A DNA stretch of 64,000 nt from Clitopilus passeckerianus (lineage: Eukaryota; Basidiomycota; Agaricomycetes; Agaricales; Entolomataceae). The position numbers were made by a program, and so were the translations under genes. Where the stretch lies: positions 186,001 through 250,000 of the forward strand of contig CALYLX010000106.1 in NCBI GenBank assembly GCA_944990035.1. Direction: 5' to 3'. This document shows positions 20,370-32,211 of this stretch, piece after piece (the first letter of the stretch is position 1; every line of letters begins with the position of its first letter). A model generated the notes under the pieces. It searched no databases, was not told the origin of the DNA, and saw only the letters and a list, made by a program, of their open reading frames with translations.

Positions 20370-23300
20370 ATGGTTCACCGCCCGGTGGACTCGAGATTAC
20401 TCACAAATGTCTTGTCGCAAGAAAAAGAATTCTCAAAACACCTTGCTTCTTTACTTGACCAATCTCATGCTTCTGTTGCGTCATTCTCTGCATACGCCTC
20501 TGCTTCTTCTCCGCCGACATCGAATGTCATTCTGGCCGTAGCTGGTACCTTGGCAAATGCGGATGAGGCGCTCAGGCGATATGCGAGTGCAGTGGAGGAA
20601 TGCTCCGCGCACCTTAAAGGCTTAAAAGAGCTCGAGGACGAAGTAGGCAATATCCTGAGGGATCGAGAGATTCTGTTCGTTCTTCTCCTTCTGATAACCT
20701 CGCATGTATACTGACTATAGTAGTGTAACCCGCCTAATCAAAGCCTCCAAATCGAGCAAACCCACTTCCTCCAACCGTCTCTCCTTCACACTTCAACCGA
20801 CATCCAGCCTAACCTCACTACAATCGTCGGGTTCCTCTCCACTTCCGTTACCCGGGGCATTCCCGGCCTCCTCTGCATCCTCTTTCTCGACTCTCGGTTC
20901 GCAGTCGCCCAATCCACTGCATACCTCTCAGAAACTCTCCGCCGCACAGTCAGAGCTCCAAGCATGCGAAACACACCTCGCACTGAAAGAGCGTCAACTT
21001 GCGGAGAGGAGAGCGGGAGCTGTTAGGGAGGGCATGAGCGTGAGGCTGAGAGCCCTCGTCGAGTGCGGTTGGGTCTGGGGCGAGATGGGAAAGGAAGGTT
21101 TGAGAGCTTTGGACGAGCTGGCGCCAGGAGCCACGTCCCAAGCTCAGAGTCAGAGCAGAAGTGCGGTGACGACGTATCCAAATGGTACAGTCAAACCCCT
21201 CCCCGATCATCCCTCTCGACCTGGATCCGACCTGTCTTCTCTAGCTCCTTCACAGTCTGCGTCGCAGATTGAGCCCAACAATGCTGGAAGCTCCAGTTAT
21301 TCTCATTCTCAGGACCATGGAACTGGGACTGGGACGTTTCACCTTCCTCCGGCACATGCTATTACGGATTCTGAAGGGCATTTCTATCCGTATGCGCCCT
21401 CTGCTAGTATGGGAGGAGGCGAAGCTGGCACGGCTACTGATACAGGGGCAACGTCGCCACGGCATGTCCTCTCGAGAAGGATAACAGAGGAAGAGTTGGC
21501 TACCGTTGCCAGTTCCTCTGGTCATGGCCATAGTCATGATGCCTCGGCTACACCTCCTCCCCCACCTCCGTCAGAGAACCCTTCTACCCAGCCTCAAGCT
21601 CAGGTCCAGGAGGAGGAAGTCATCACCAACGACGACAGCTCGTCCATCAACGAACCCACTCCGCCGACGGAGACGTTGCAGGTTGTTGAGAATCCTCGAT
21701 ATGCCCCTCCTCCTGCTGCCTCTGCCCCTCCCACGAACGGATCGAAAATCTCCCTGGCTCGTTCGACGAAACCCCAACCCCTACCTCCAACTGATAAATC
21801 CGCCACCTACGCGCCCCTCGGCTCCCCACATCGTCCACATCGGAGATTTGGTATCGGGACACAGAATAGAAGAGAAAGTTATGATTCGTCGGCTGCTGGG
21901 TCTCAGGCTGGTGATCATCCCTCGAGTGGAAAGAGCCATAGTGGGTTCTTTGGGAGTCTTGGGAGGTCGTTATTTGGTGGACGGAAGAAGGATAAAGAGA
22001 GGGAGGTGTCAACGAATCGAGGTGGGACGGAGGAACCGACTAAAGCTGGTCCTTCAACACGAGTCATCGACTTGAACGCCTCGCCGACTGGGGAGAGACC
22101 TCGAGAGGAGGATAGCTCTTCTGATGAGGAGGACGCGGGAGATTCGGATAAAGAACGTCATGGGAGAGCGGGAGGGAGAAAGGGCATCAAGGGGTTGTTC
22201 CATCATTCGAACAACTCTGGGACCAAAAAATGGGATACGAGGACGGATAGGAACCTTCACGCGCTTGGGAAGTCTGCGGGACACCGAAGGGCGGGGAGTG
22301 TAGACCAGGTTGATAACGTCCCGGCACCGATAAGGCATGTGGATGGCCCGGATTTGTACGAGGTCGTTGCGAGTGCTGGACGGACGACGACTCGGAAGAG
22401 GGTGGCGAGTGATGTTGGGTATATGACGCCGACGAGGTTGACTTCTGCATCCGCGACCTCGCTCACCAATAATGCTTCTTCGTCCCCTACACGTCCTGGT
22501 ATGGCGAGGTCTCCGAGTGATAGCAGTGCGTATGGCACGGCTGGGGCTGGGGGAAGGGGTGGGGGGAGGAAGTTGAAGAAGAGGAGTCCGAGTGGGACGG
22601 GTACGGCGGTGCAGGTGCCGGGGCTTGCTACGATTCAGAGCGGGAAGAGTGAGGAGGGGCACGGGGAGGTGGCGGTGGGTGTGGAGGGGAGGGTGGAGGC
22701 GCAAGAGGGAGGGAAGGAAGTGAAGAGGTCGAAATCCACAAAATCTGTGGGTGGGAAGGGAAGGAGGAGTTCGAGTGTTCCTCCAACTACGACGTATATT
22801 GCTGGTGTTCCGACCACAGCTACGTCGCCTTCGCATCATGCTAGAAAGACGGCGACACAGGCGCAGATACCAGCACAAATCCAAGGACCGTCGGCTGTAC
22901 CCAACCAGATAACGACACATCATGCGGGTGGTGTGGTTCTTGTTACTACTCTACCCTATTCCCCTTCAGCCCCCCCGAATTCGAATCCTCATAACTCAGC
23001 GACATCCCATCCTACTGCAGGTGCGAACCTGTCGAGAAATTCAAGCTTGGCATCGGCAGCGTCTGCACCGCCTTTGTTGCTTGTATCTGCTCCTAGTTCC
23101 GGGGGAGCAGCAAGTGTAGGACAGGCTGGGGTTGGAAAGAGGGGTGGGGCGAGGCATGGCCATGGTGGGTCTGCTCTTGGTGTTGCCGGAGAGAGAAGCG
23201 TGCGAGGAGCCGGAGCTGGTGGGCAGGGACAGGGACATGTGAGGCGGTCCGCGAGCGTGAATGTTCCCAATACTGCGCATCAGCAAAAGCAACAACAACA

Positions 23301-25062
23301 GCATCAACAGCCGCACTCGCAACAGACACAGACACAGACGTTCGTCGTTCCGAGCGCGCCGCCTCCAGCGTCTGCTTCGGTTTATGGGCCCGGGTCGGGT
23401 ACTGGGACTAAGCCTGCCGCTGCCACTGCTAGGCCATTGTCGACGGGGATGGAGGTGAAGGCGCCGAGGAGGGTGGATAGGGAAGAGTTGGAGAGGGAGG
23501 TTCAAGGTGCCAGCGGGTCGGGTTCGGGGGCGCATCGTACCCCACATGTTCACCATCAACATACGGGAGACACTGGACATGGTGTGACGAGGGGGAGGAG
23601 TTTGGAGAGGCTTAGTGGTGACGAGGGAGGAGGTAGTCGGAGGGGAGCTGGACATGATCAGCAAAAGCAACATTCGAAGAAGCAAGCAACGATGGAGGTG
23701 CCGAGTGCACCGAAATCGGTCTTTGAGACGCAGACCCCTGGAGCTGGTGGTAGTGGGACTCAGCATCAACACCAGCACATGTCCACCCCGTCTACGTCTG
23801 CTGCTTCTGTAGCTGGATCCTCGTCGCGAGCATCAATGACACCCGCAGGAACGAGTACCCCAATTGCTGTAGCTGCGCCCCAACCTCGTCCTGCTGCGTC
23901 TACTCCCTCTAGCTCGATATTCCCCTCTGTCCCTATCGCCCAACCTGCCCATCCTACAACACCTCCACACCATCATCCTCAACTGGGCAATACCCTATCG
24001 CCTTCTCCCTCATTGCATAGGCAGCACGACAAATCTCCTCTCCGGAGTGCGCTGAAGAACGGTGGAAGTGGAAGTGGGAGCAGCCGGTCGCCGAGTCCGG
24101 AGAAGACTCCTAGCCATAGGAGTCAGAGTCCGTTGAAGAGCGCATTGAAGAATTCTTCATCAACTACCAACGTGCATTTGGGGGTCAGCCAGCCGCCTGG
24201 GGGAGGTGTTGGTAGGACGCCTAGCCCATTGGCGTTGAGTGCAGGATCTACCACTCCAGCAGCTGTCCAAGCACCTCCGAGTGTCGCTTCTCCGGCCCCT
24301 GCCCCTGCCCCAATGCCGAGACCCTCCGGCACGACCTCTCCAGCACCAGATGGTGGTAAAGCAGATCTGAACAGACGGCTCTCCATTGCTTCTGTCGTGA
24401 CGGATGACGGAGACGATGCGGAATACGAAACAGCGGACGAGGCTGAAGGGACAGACTCTTCGGAGGAAGCTACGCCTACTCATACGACTATTCCTCTCCC
24501 TCTCCCTGTGCACACCGTCAACATTGAGATCGTTCAACCAACTCCGACTCCACCTCAATCCAATGGATATGCTATCCATGCACCCTCCCCCGTACCCACA
24601 CCTTCACCTGCGCCTTCTCCCTCTCCTGCGTTAGCACTGTCCGCACAGGCATCCGAAGAAGGTTCGGGTGTAGGATCTGGGTCGGCAGCGAGTGGAGAAG
24701 GAGCAGTGGTGAAGAGGAGGAAGAGCGTGAGGGTGTCATTGCAGCCGACATTCACGCCTACGCCGCCTGCGATTGAGTATAGCGATGAGGAGGCGGAAGC
24801 GGAAGCCAGAGCACCTTGGGGTGGAGCGGGTCGCGGTGGTGAGGTGAAACAGGGAGGAGGAAGAGGAGGGGCTGAGAACGGGAAGGGCAACGGAAAGGGG
24901 AAGGAGAAGGCGGGGAAGAACCGTGATGAAAATGCTGGGAAGGCCCTTCCTACACCAGATTTGTGGGAGGATTCGAGTGAGGAGGATGTTGAGTATTCGA
25001 GAGCGAGGAAGTTGTTGATGAGGATGGGGAGGAAGGGGAGTGGGAAGCCACATCACCGATAG
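20370..25062 (+). CDS. Large protein with BAR-like helical N-terminus and disordered tail
   Basis: Two exons (20370-20674 and 20721-25062, joined by a 46-base intron) give about 1,548 residues. Residues 1-260 are mostly helical with a long coiled-coil look (LLTNVLSQEKEFSKHL, AVEECSAHLKGLKELEDEV, then ELQACETHLALKERQLAERR and LRALVECGWVWGEMG), as in BAR or I-BAR membrane-bending domains; this assignment is tentative. The remaining 1,250 residues are low in complexity: Ser, Pro, Gly, Thr and Gln rich, with acidic patches (SSDEEDAGDSDKE), basic S-P repeats (SPLRSALKN, SPLKSALKN) and many possible phosphorylation sites. A role at cell cortex or endocytic sites would fit but is inference. The start is uncertain: 20370 is the first ATG in frame, yet adjacent DNA reads well in another frame. 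Confidence 0.75.
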
Positions 25063-25925
25063 CGTTGTCAATGTTCATTCTTTCGTTGCATCATTTTATT
25101 TTTGTTCTTGCATCATAGGCGTATTTCTATCCTTTTTTTGGTTCATGCTATCCAGGTTACTCTACTATCATCCTAGTTACACGATTTTACTATCAAAGGC
25201 ATCTTTCATTGCTTATAAGCATCACCTATGTACGGCTTTTAACGTGCACGTATTCCTCAATACCACGCGGGAAAGTGTAAATCGACATCGTGGCCAATGG
25301 CCATAGACCTACATCGGTACCGCTCACTGTACACCGCTCATATCCTTCGTAGACGCGCTCAGAAGCAATGCTGAGGGTTTTCACTCCATGAAAATGTATT
25401 CCTTCTGCTTGCTAGTTGAGGCTTGATGGCACTACACATCACCATCGGACCAGCGAGTGGGGTTTGGCCCAGCACTGATGTTGACTACGACATGACAGAT
25501 GTGACAATGAAAGGCTCGTCGAGGTGAGCCAGTTTTGCCTGGTGTTTATATTCAAGGGTTCTCACCCTGATCAAGAGTGCCGACAGGACAAGTATCTACA
25601 GCACCCTGCCAAGCTGATATCCGTGATTTGAAGTCGATTCCAGGACAAAATTTCCCGTGCCTCATCGATCTCAATGATCCCCTGCCTTATCTTGGCCTCT
25701 CACCTATGCTCTTGCCTCTCTATGTTCCAAGTTTCTGTAGAGAGAAGACATCGGATCTACCCGTCTCATCGTGGAATCACGCCCCCCTTTTTGGATTGGC
25801 ACCTGGCCGGGCAGCCAATTCCACATGTCGAACACATATTATGACAGCGATGTCCGTCGGCGTGTCATCTATAAGGGCTTCAGATAAGTTTTTGAGCTCA
25901 AACTCCACCCACTGAAGCGGCGCGG
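25063..25925. other. Intergenic, with the left copy of a duplicated upstream segment
   Basis: 25063-25450 is AT-rich trailing sequence of the large gene. From about 25560 to 25730 the DNA matches 30515-30680 (for example GACAAGTATCTA...CTGCCAAGC...GATTCCAG), the segment ahead of the related membrane-protein gene. No gene is supported here. Confidence 0.5.
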
Positions 25926-27204
25926 ATGGATCCTGACGTAGCGCAGTTCCTCCAAAGGAATGCGGAGCTGTCCACCCCAAGCAACCCAGCCCCCGCCCCC
26001 CATGGTGAGCTTGAGGCGTGCTCTTGTGATGGGACTTCAGGTTAACAGCTACGACTCCAGGAGTGGATCTCCCAGCCTTGCTGTGGTCACTGACATTGAC
26101 TTGGCGCCGTGGTTTCCGATCTCCCGTTGTAATGTTCACCGCAGGCGCTACTTTCTTGTGCTTTATTCTCTTGGCACTGGATACAGCAGCGTCCATCTCA
26201 AATCTCATTGCGATATTGAGGGTAATTCATGGACACTACCAGGGAGCGACTGTTACTGATGTAATCGAAATGACGAACAGAGAAATGTTCACTCCAGATG
26301 TCCTTCGTAATTGGTCGCAAAATATTCCTGTCAGTCATATTGTGCACTTTGCTCGGCTCTGGTCGCCTCATCCTTTTCTTCGGTACATAGATCGGGCTCA
26401 GCGACGGCGTGGTCATTTGGAGGACATCTGTTCTTTTCCCTGACTATCCATGGATGCTCCGTTTCTTGGCACTCTTGTGGGTGGCTTACCTAGGTGGCTT
26501 AAATTTCTTGGGTTGAGAATATAGTCTCATCTTCGTTTCCCCCCTTTAGCAAGTGTAATTACCTTGAACATTGTCCTCTCATCGTACACAAAATGGCTTC
26601 AATGGGAACCTGAAACCAAGTCATATTCCATGTTAAAACGGCTGAACGAGGCTTCCAACTACCTATCTCTCTCCGTAAACCTCACAGCAACGCTTCTCAT
26701 CATACACGGCCTATGGTGAATAGGAGAATCAAATGTTGCGCCTTGTAACACTCTGAACGCGATCCTAGGAGATACAGAAGGTCTTTCTTCGGCGCCATGC
26801 CCTCGTCCTGTAAAACTACTGGGCAAAGAATACTGGCTCATCTCGTCGATACGGGGCTTATTTTCTGCTGCTTGCAGGTAATTCATTCATTATGCAAGTC
26901 CGCGCTCAGGCTCTGAATAGTACCATAGATAACTGCCTTTGTATTGCAGCAGTTGGCCGACACCAGCATCATTTCGTTGACTCTTCATTCCATCCTGGCG
27001 TTGAATGCATTTTCTTGCATGCTTTATGCGTTTAGTGTAAGTTATGCCGAGGCCACTCTTTGATGACCTATGATAACACCAATTCTGAATGACCAGGGCA
27101 TCTATCCAGCTATTGTCTGCGTCCTCGCGCACCTCAAGAGTCCGGGCAGGGGGTATCATGTGGCTGATACCTCTATAGTCGTCGGGTTGGATGTAGCTGC
27201 ATGA
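25926..27204 (+). CDS. Multi-pass membrane protein, copy 1
   Basis: A member of an agaric-specific integral membrane family of unknown function with about seven hydrophobic segments. It starts with FLQRNAELSTPSN. A segment with AGATFLCFILLALDTAASIS follows, then NWSQNIP joined by an intron to IGLSDGVVIWRTSVLFPDY, then SYSMLKRLNEASNYLSLS with LTATLLIIHGLW, RRSFFGAMPSSCKTTGQRIL with LVDTGLIFCCLQ, and a last part ending near GIYPAIVCVLAHLK. Most introns are 50-70 bases with good sites. The second exon does not join cleanly in frame, so the gene may be damaged there. It is the paralogue of 30912-32211. Confidence 0.5.
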
Positions 27205-30002
27205 ATACCGTGTTTCTATTTGTATCCAGTTAGTATGATAATTTGGCATCAGTTTGTCGAGGAAACCATTGATTTGGAGAGCCAAAGAGAACTTGTGAGT
27301 AGACAATCAACTGCACCAGTGCATGCATTGATTTGGAATCCGAAAGCCGAGCAGGCCTGGGACACGTTCAAGCGCTGAAGAGGTGAGCAGCGGCTAGATA
27401 AGATAGCGAGAGTCGAGCTAACCCAACCTCACTAACAACTAAAACCACAACTCACAACTCCGAATTCGTGGGCCTCGTGTAGAATAGCACTCTGTACACC
27501 GAAATACCCTTAGGTAGCGATGAACAATGTAAATGTGTGTGCGAAAATTGAATATCTTTCAATTGAATCCCTCAGTAATCAACTGATCACAAAACTAATA
27601 TAAGTCTCGAGATCAAAGGCTTCGCACAGTCTCCAAATCTAAGTAACACACCCGCAGTTGTGATACCGAATCTGGGCTATCGAATACTTGAATTACGCGC
27701 AATGTACTACCTACAACTTTTATACTACAAAGAACTCTGCACGGACCATATAAAATTAAACATCTTGGCATTCGGAAACTTTGGCGGCCTTTCTTATATG
27801 TTAGGAAAGGTGCGGAAATAGTTTATGAGAGGTCCAGAATGACGTGCTCTCGAAAACTTGGAAAAATATTCAAAGTTCCAACGTTGAATAGTAGATGCGA
27901 CTGGACTTTGCCGGTCGGTCCGTGAAGTCGATTGATCTCCGACACGCGTCCGGGCGAATGGGAAGCTGCCCATCAGTCGGAGCTCGAATCCGCCCCACAA
28001 TGGTCTTCATTCTCGTCGACATTGTTCTGCATTCCAGGGAATTCCGTTTACTTTCAAACCACTCGTAGTAGGTAGATAACAACAGTATGTATTCATTAAA
28101 ATCATTAAATTTCAAGCGCATCATCATGCGTTGCATCCGGGACGGGACGGCGACATTAATTCGGCAGTGCGGTCCTAGTACCCGAAAACCGAGAAGTCAG
28201 AAATTATACCACACTAGGACACGCTGCCATACCAAATTCTGTCCTAAAACCGTGCACTCGCGAGTTATCCAGATCCTAAAGTGAGTACGGAAGTTGTGAT
28301 AGAGTGGGGCACCATTGAATCCCCGCTTGATTGAAGATGCCGGATGCAAGCCTATTGGCCGCACCCCGAACGGCCGACCCCGCCGACAGGTCAATCAATA
28401 TCAATATTCCGGTGAAGCCTCAGATCGAACAAGAATTCGGTTGGATTGTGCTGCTTGCCCAGTGATGAACGGCGCGGGAAATGAACTGAAAGTGCGTGCT
28501 CGACAACAACTCACACACGCACACTAACTAACCCAAAACTCACGGCCTCTCAAGGGTTCGTGGGGCTTGGAACAATCGAATAACACTCCTCAACCCTTAG
28601 GTAGAGTCGTATATAGATAGTTTGATTGCTTGTGTAGCGTAGAATTTGAATTCGAAGTTTTTATATTCAAAGAACAACAAATCTGCGCGCACGCAAATGG
28701 GATCCCTCAGGAAATACTCAAGACCAAAGAACCCGCAGTTTCTAAGGTCGAAGCACACGCCAATCGTTTAGATACGCTCGCAAACGCTCTGAATTGAGAT
28801 CTAACGAATACTTGCTTTTTCTAGGTAGGAAATAGTACAGTACTTATACAAAATGCGAATGGTCCGTGCCCTGTCTGCTATAGAATATTCTCGAACGTGA
28901 TAGCTATTTTTAATATGCCAAGGGTATGAACTAGCGAATGAGAACTCGTCGAGAGGTGTACCATATGGAAACGATCGAGAATTGGGAGAGAAAGTGTTGT
29001 GCATAATTCTGCCAGAACTCTCCACCCAAATATCTCGTTCGCTATTGGTTGGTCACTCGAAATCTGACCAAGCTTATGCTTGGTATGCGTTCCCGAGTAC
29101 TTGGAACCACGCGATTCCTTGTCTATATTTTCGTTGTGGAGGAATCCTCCTTCGACGATTGGACAACCTCGACGATAGATGACTTTGCCGGGCTCGGCAA
29201 GTTTGCGATCAAGGTACCGAGGTTGTTCTAAGAATATCCCGCTCAGACATTGCCCCTGCCGAGATCGGGTCGTCATCGGATTCGTCGGACTTCGAGTCTT
29301 TGCGCGCAGGAGTGCCAATCCTGTACCTCCTCGGTGGACGAGTACTGATGTTGCCAATGCGGCGTATCCCTGTTTCTGATACCGTCGCTCGAGTTTACAC
29401 CGTTAAGGGTCCCTCGTTGGTTCATAGCTACTCTTACTAGGTAACCGGAGCTCATTCCTAGTCTTAGGTTTCCCGTGTATTAGGTAGAGAAATACAGATA
29501 AAATCGACAAAACAATCGAAAATAAATGTATTCACGGCTGGGCCGTGTCACCAGCGTCGAATATGTAACATAGACTTACATCAGAGCTTCATTATAGAAT
29601 ATATCACACTTAAACCGTATATAAGGTCAAACCGCAGGCAAATCTAGCATATTGAAAAAGTCAGACGACGCTCGAAAGATCGGTAGGCTTTTCTACGTAT
29701 TCTATGGTCAAACCAACATCTGGAGTTGAACCTCACATTCCAGACGAGATCTTCCCTTTTGGGTGGAAGGAGTGGAGCTAAAAAGAGCTGCATTTTGCCT
29801 CTAACCAGTTTCTGTCCTCATCTGCTCTCTGTATAAAGGTGCACTAGGGATGGTGAGTAATCGAATATTTGAAAACGGTCGTTGTATGACAGCCGTTCTT
29901 ACAGTCCTCGACCGTACACGAGAAAAACACATTGGGGCGGCTGATATCCCTCCCCCTCCGACCAACAGCTCGCCCATGAGCTTGTGTGTGGAAGTGGTAA
30001 AA
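27205..30002. other. Repeat-rich intergenic DNA
   Basis: No gene is supported. Two diverged direct copies are visible at about 27415-27700 and 28500-28800 (shared tracts: CTAACCCAA/ACTCACAAC, CGTGGGxCT-xGxAGAATA, CCCTTAGGTAG, CCCGCAGTT). They may be old solo LTRs or another element. A plus-strand stretch at 29200-29440 reads LRISRSDIAPAEIGSSSD and AGVPILYLLGGRVLM with stops nearby and could be a retroelement remnant. I could not name it. Confidence 0.35.
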
Positions 30003-30074
30003 GGGTGCCATGACGGGGGCCGAACTCTTGAGTCCAAAAATGACTGACCGCGTCAAAACCACTAGACTAAACGG
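30003..30074 (-). ncRNA. tRNA-derived sequence (possible SINE head)
   Basis: The minus strand reads GCCGTTTAGTCTAGTGGTTT and continues with a possible anticodon arm (AGTC, seven-base loop, GACT) and a weak B box (GAGTTCGGCCC) about 35 bases downstream of the A box (TAGTCTAGTGG). The 3' acceptor strand does not pair with the 5' end, so this is not a working tRNA. The downstream minus-strand tract to about 29840 could be the body of a SINE. Only one copy is visible here, so the class is uncertain. Confidence 0.35.
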
Positions 30075-30911
30075 CCTTTGATTTCCTACCTTTTTGGGTC
30101 TTATGAAGTTACTACACCAAGTAGCAATATAATGCCGAAATCCTGGCCCTCCGCATTGTAATAGGGGTCAGCTGCGTACTAGGGGAGTATTTCTAGTGTG
30201 ATGCGGTATCTGAAATAGGACATCTAGATGATACTATAACGCCATTTTCCTATAATTGCTAGGTGTATTACAAAACTGCTATACGGACTCCTCCCCCTCG
30301 TCGCACGGACTTCCCATGACTGCCTCCGGCATGTAAAGCTCAGCAAATGACGGGGGTGTAGTTGCGTTTTGGCCGGATTTACCGAGTGGACCATCCCTTC
30401 AAGAGAAGGAAAGCCCGTGCGGTACGAGATAATTCATACAGGAACACGGAGTGGCATTTTATTCAGTGCTGATGTTGATTGGATGTTAGTGTATGACAGG
30501 CCAGCCTTTCATTCGCCTTCAAGGTCTCGATGTGATCAAATACATCGACAAGACCAGTATCTAGTACAACTTTCTGCCAAGCCGATGCTCATGATTGGAG
30601 GCCGATTCCAGAACAACTTTCTCAGCGACATGCCTCGGAGATCAATCGCAATGATCTCCTGTGTATCTTGGCTTCTTACCATTCCAAGTGTGACGAGAAG
30701 AAGTTGTCATGAGAAAACATCAAATCTGACCGAGTTCGTTGAAACTCATATACCCCTTCTCCGATTTGTACCTGACTGCGGTAGTCTTAACGGAAGCGGT
30801 TCTTCAGTCATTGCTGATAACACAATTACCCATCATCTTTACCCTCTATAACTTATAAGTTGTCCCCCGGATAAGCTCTCCAGCTAAAACACTACCCATT
30901 TACGTAGGACG
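30075..30911. other. Intergenic, with the right copy of a duplicated upstream segment
   Basis: 30515-30680 matches 25560-25730. An open plus frame (30369-30851) crosses it but has no domain and is not conserved as a frame in the other copy, so I treat it as non-coding. Confidence 0.45.
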
Positions 30912-32211
30912 ATGGATACGGACGTGATCTATTTCCTCCAAAGAAATGCAGAAATAACCATTCCAAGCAACGTAGTGATTGCTATCCTCACTTCTATTCT
31001 CTATGGTGAGTTTTTTTCGTTGCGTTTTCGACATCGGGTCTTACCAGTTCTACTCAAGGGATGAGTCTTCCAGTGTTTGTGTGGTCGATGAGAATCAATT
31101 GGTCGGTGCACAGATGTCGAATCGAAACGCGCTTACAGGCGGTCAAGGATGCGTGGTTTTGGATCCCCAGTTTTGATAGCCACCGCAGGCGCTACTCTTT
31201 TGTGTTTTATTCTCATAACCCTGGACACGGTAGCAACCATATCTGAGTGCCAACCCGTGTTGACGATCCTTCTTGCATTTAACCAAAGCGGCAAACCAAC
31301 TATCCCCGAGGTGATCGAAGCCTCCAACAGAGAGATGTTCGTACCAGATGTCGTTCGGAATTGGTCGCAGAATATTCTTGTCGGTCCTTTCTGCACATCC
31401 TTGGCTTTCTTTCCCTCACCTTTTTCTGCGTTTAGGTTGGGCTCAGTGATGGGATCATAATTTGGAGGACATCAGTAATCTTCCCCGACTATCCATGGAT
31501 GCTCCATCTCTTGGCATTGTTATGGGTGGCATATGCTGGTGAGCTGAACCGTCTTATCGACGTGGAACCCATTTTTATTTCGTCTTCCTGTCCTTTAGCA
31601 ACAGTAATCGCTCTAAGTGTCCTCTGCTCATCGTACACAACGTGGCTTCAGTGGCAGCCCGAAGCTGATTCATATTCTATCCTGAAACGTCTAAACGAGG
31701 CATCCAACTACTTGTCTCTCACCGTAAACTTCTTAGCAACACTTCTCATCTTGCATGGCCTATGGTAATTAGCGTAGCCAGGTGTCAGATTTCCACGGTG
31801 TACTAACCCCAATTCAAGGAGATACAGGCGCTCTTTCTTTGCCTCCACTTCTTTCCATAATTCCACTGGCCAGAAGATACTCACAGTTCTTGTCGACACA
31901 GGGCTTGTTTTCTGTTGCTTGCAGGCAAGTCTTCATTTACCAAAGAAGCACTTAATCCCTGAATGGTGCCATAGATGATTACCTTTGTACTACAGCAGTT
32001 GAATGATAGTGGTATCATTTCGTTGACTCTTTCGTCTATATTAGCGTTGAATGCATTTTATTGCATGGTTTACGCATTTAGTGTGAGTGGTAATGAAGCG
32101 CCCCTAGTTTTTACTAACACAGCTCTCAACGTTTAGGGTGTATACCCGGCTATTGTCGGTATCCTTGCGCACTCCCAAAGGCGCAAAGATTTAGTATACG
32201 GTAGCTTCTAG
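30912..32211 (+). CDS. Multi-pass membrane protein, copy 2
   Basis: Paralogue of 25926-27204. Exon 1 is 30912 to about 31003 (starts with YFLQRNAEITIPSN, then VVIAILTSILYG, donor GTGAGT). Later parts: MSLPVFVWSMRINWSV, AGATLLCFILITLDTVATIS, NWSQNIL joined to VGLSDGIIIWRTSVIFPDY, LLALLWVAYAG, YSILKRLNEASNYLSLTVNF, RRSFFASTSFHNSTGQKIL with LVDTGLVFCCLQ (GC donor), ISLTLSSILALNAFYC, and a tail GVYPAIVGILAHSQRR ending at TAG 32209-32211. A one-base frame change lies between FWIP and VLIATAG (about 31168) with no intron there, so either the model is wrong or this copy has a frameshift. Function unknown; predicted integral membrane. Confidence 0.5.

Noticed and set aside
22054..22923. 289-codon arginine-rich minus-strand frame
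   Set aside because: It mirrors the GC-rich, low-complexity coding strand of the large gene at 20370-25062. Its composition (Arg, Leu, Pro) is that of a shadow frame. The same holds for 23041-23778.
30003..30074. Functional tRNA gene
   Set aside because: The acceptor stem does not close and the T arm is degenerate; I list it as tRNA-derived only.
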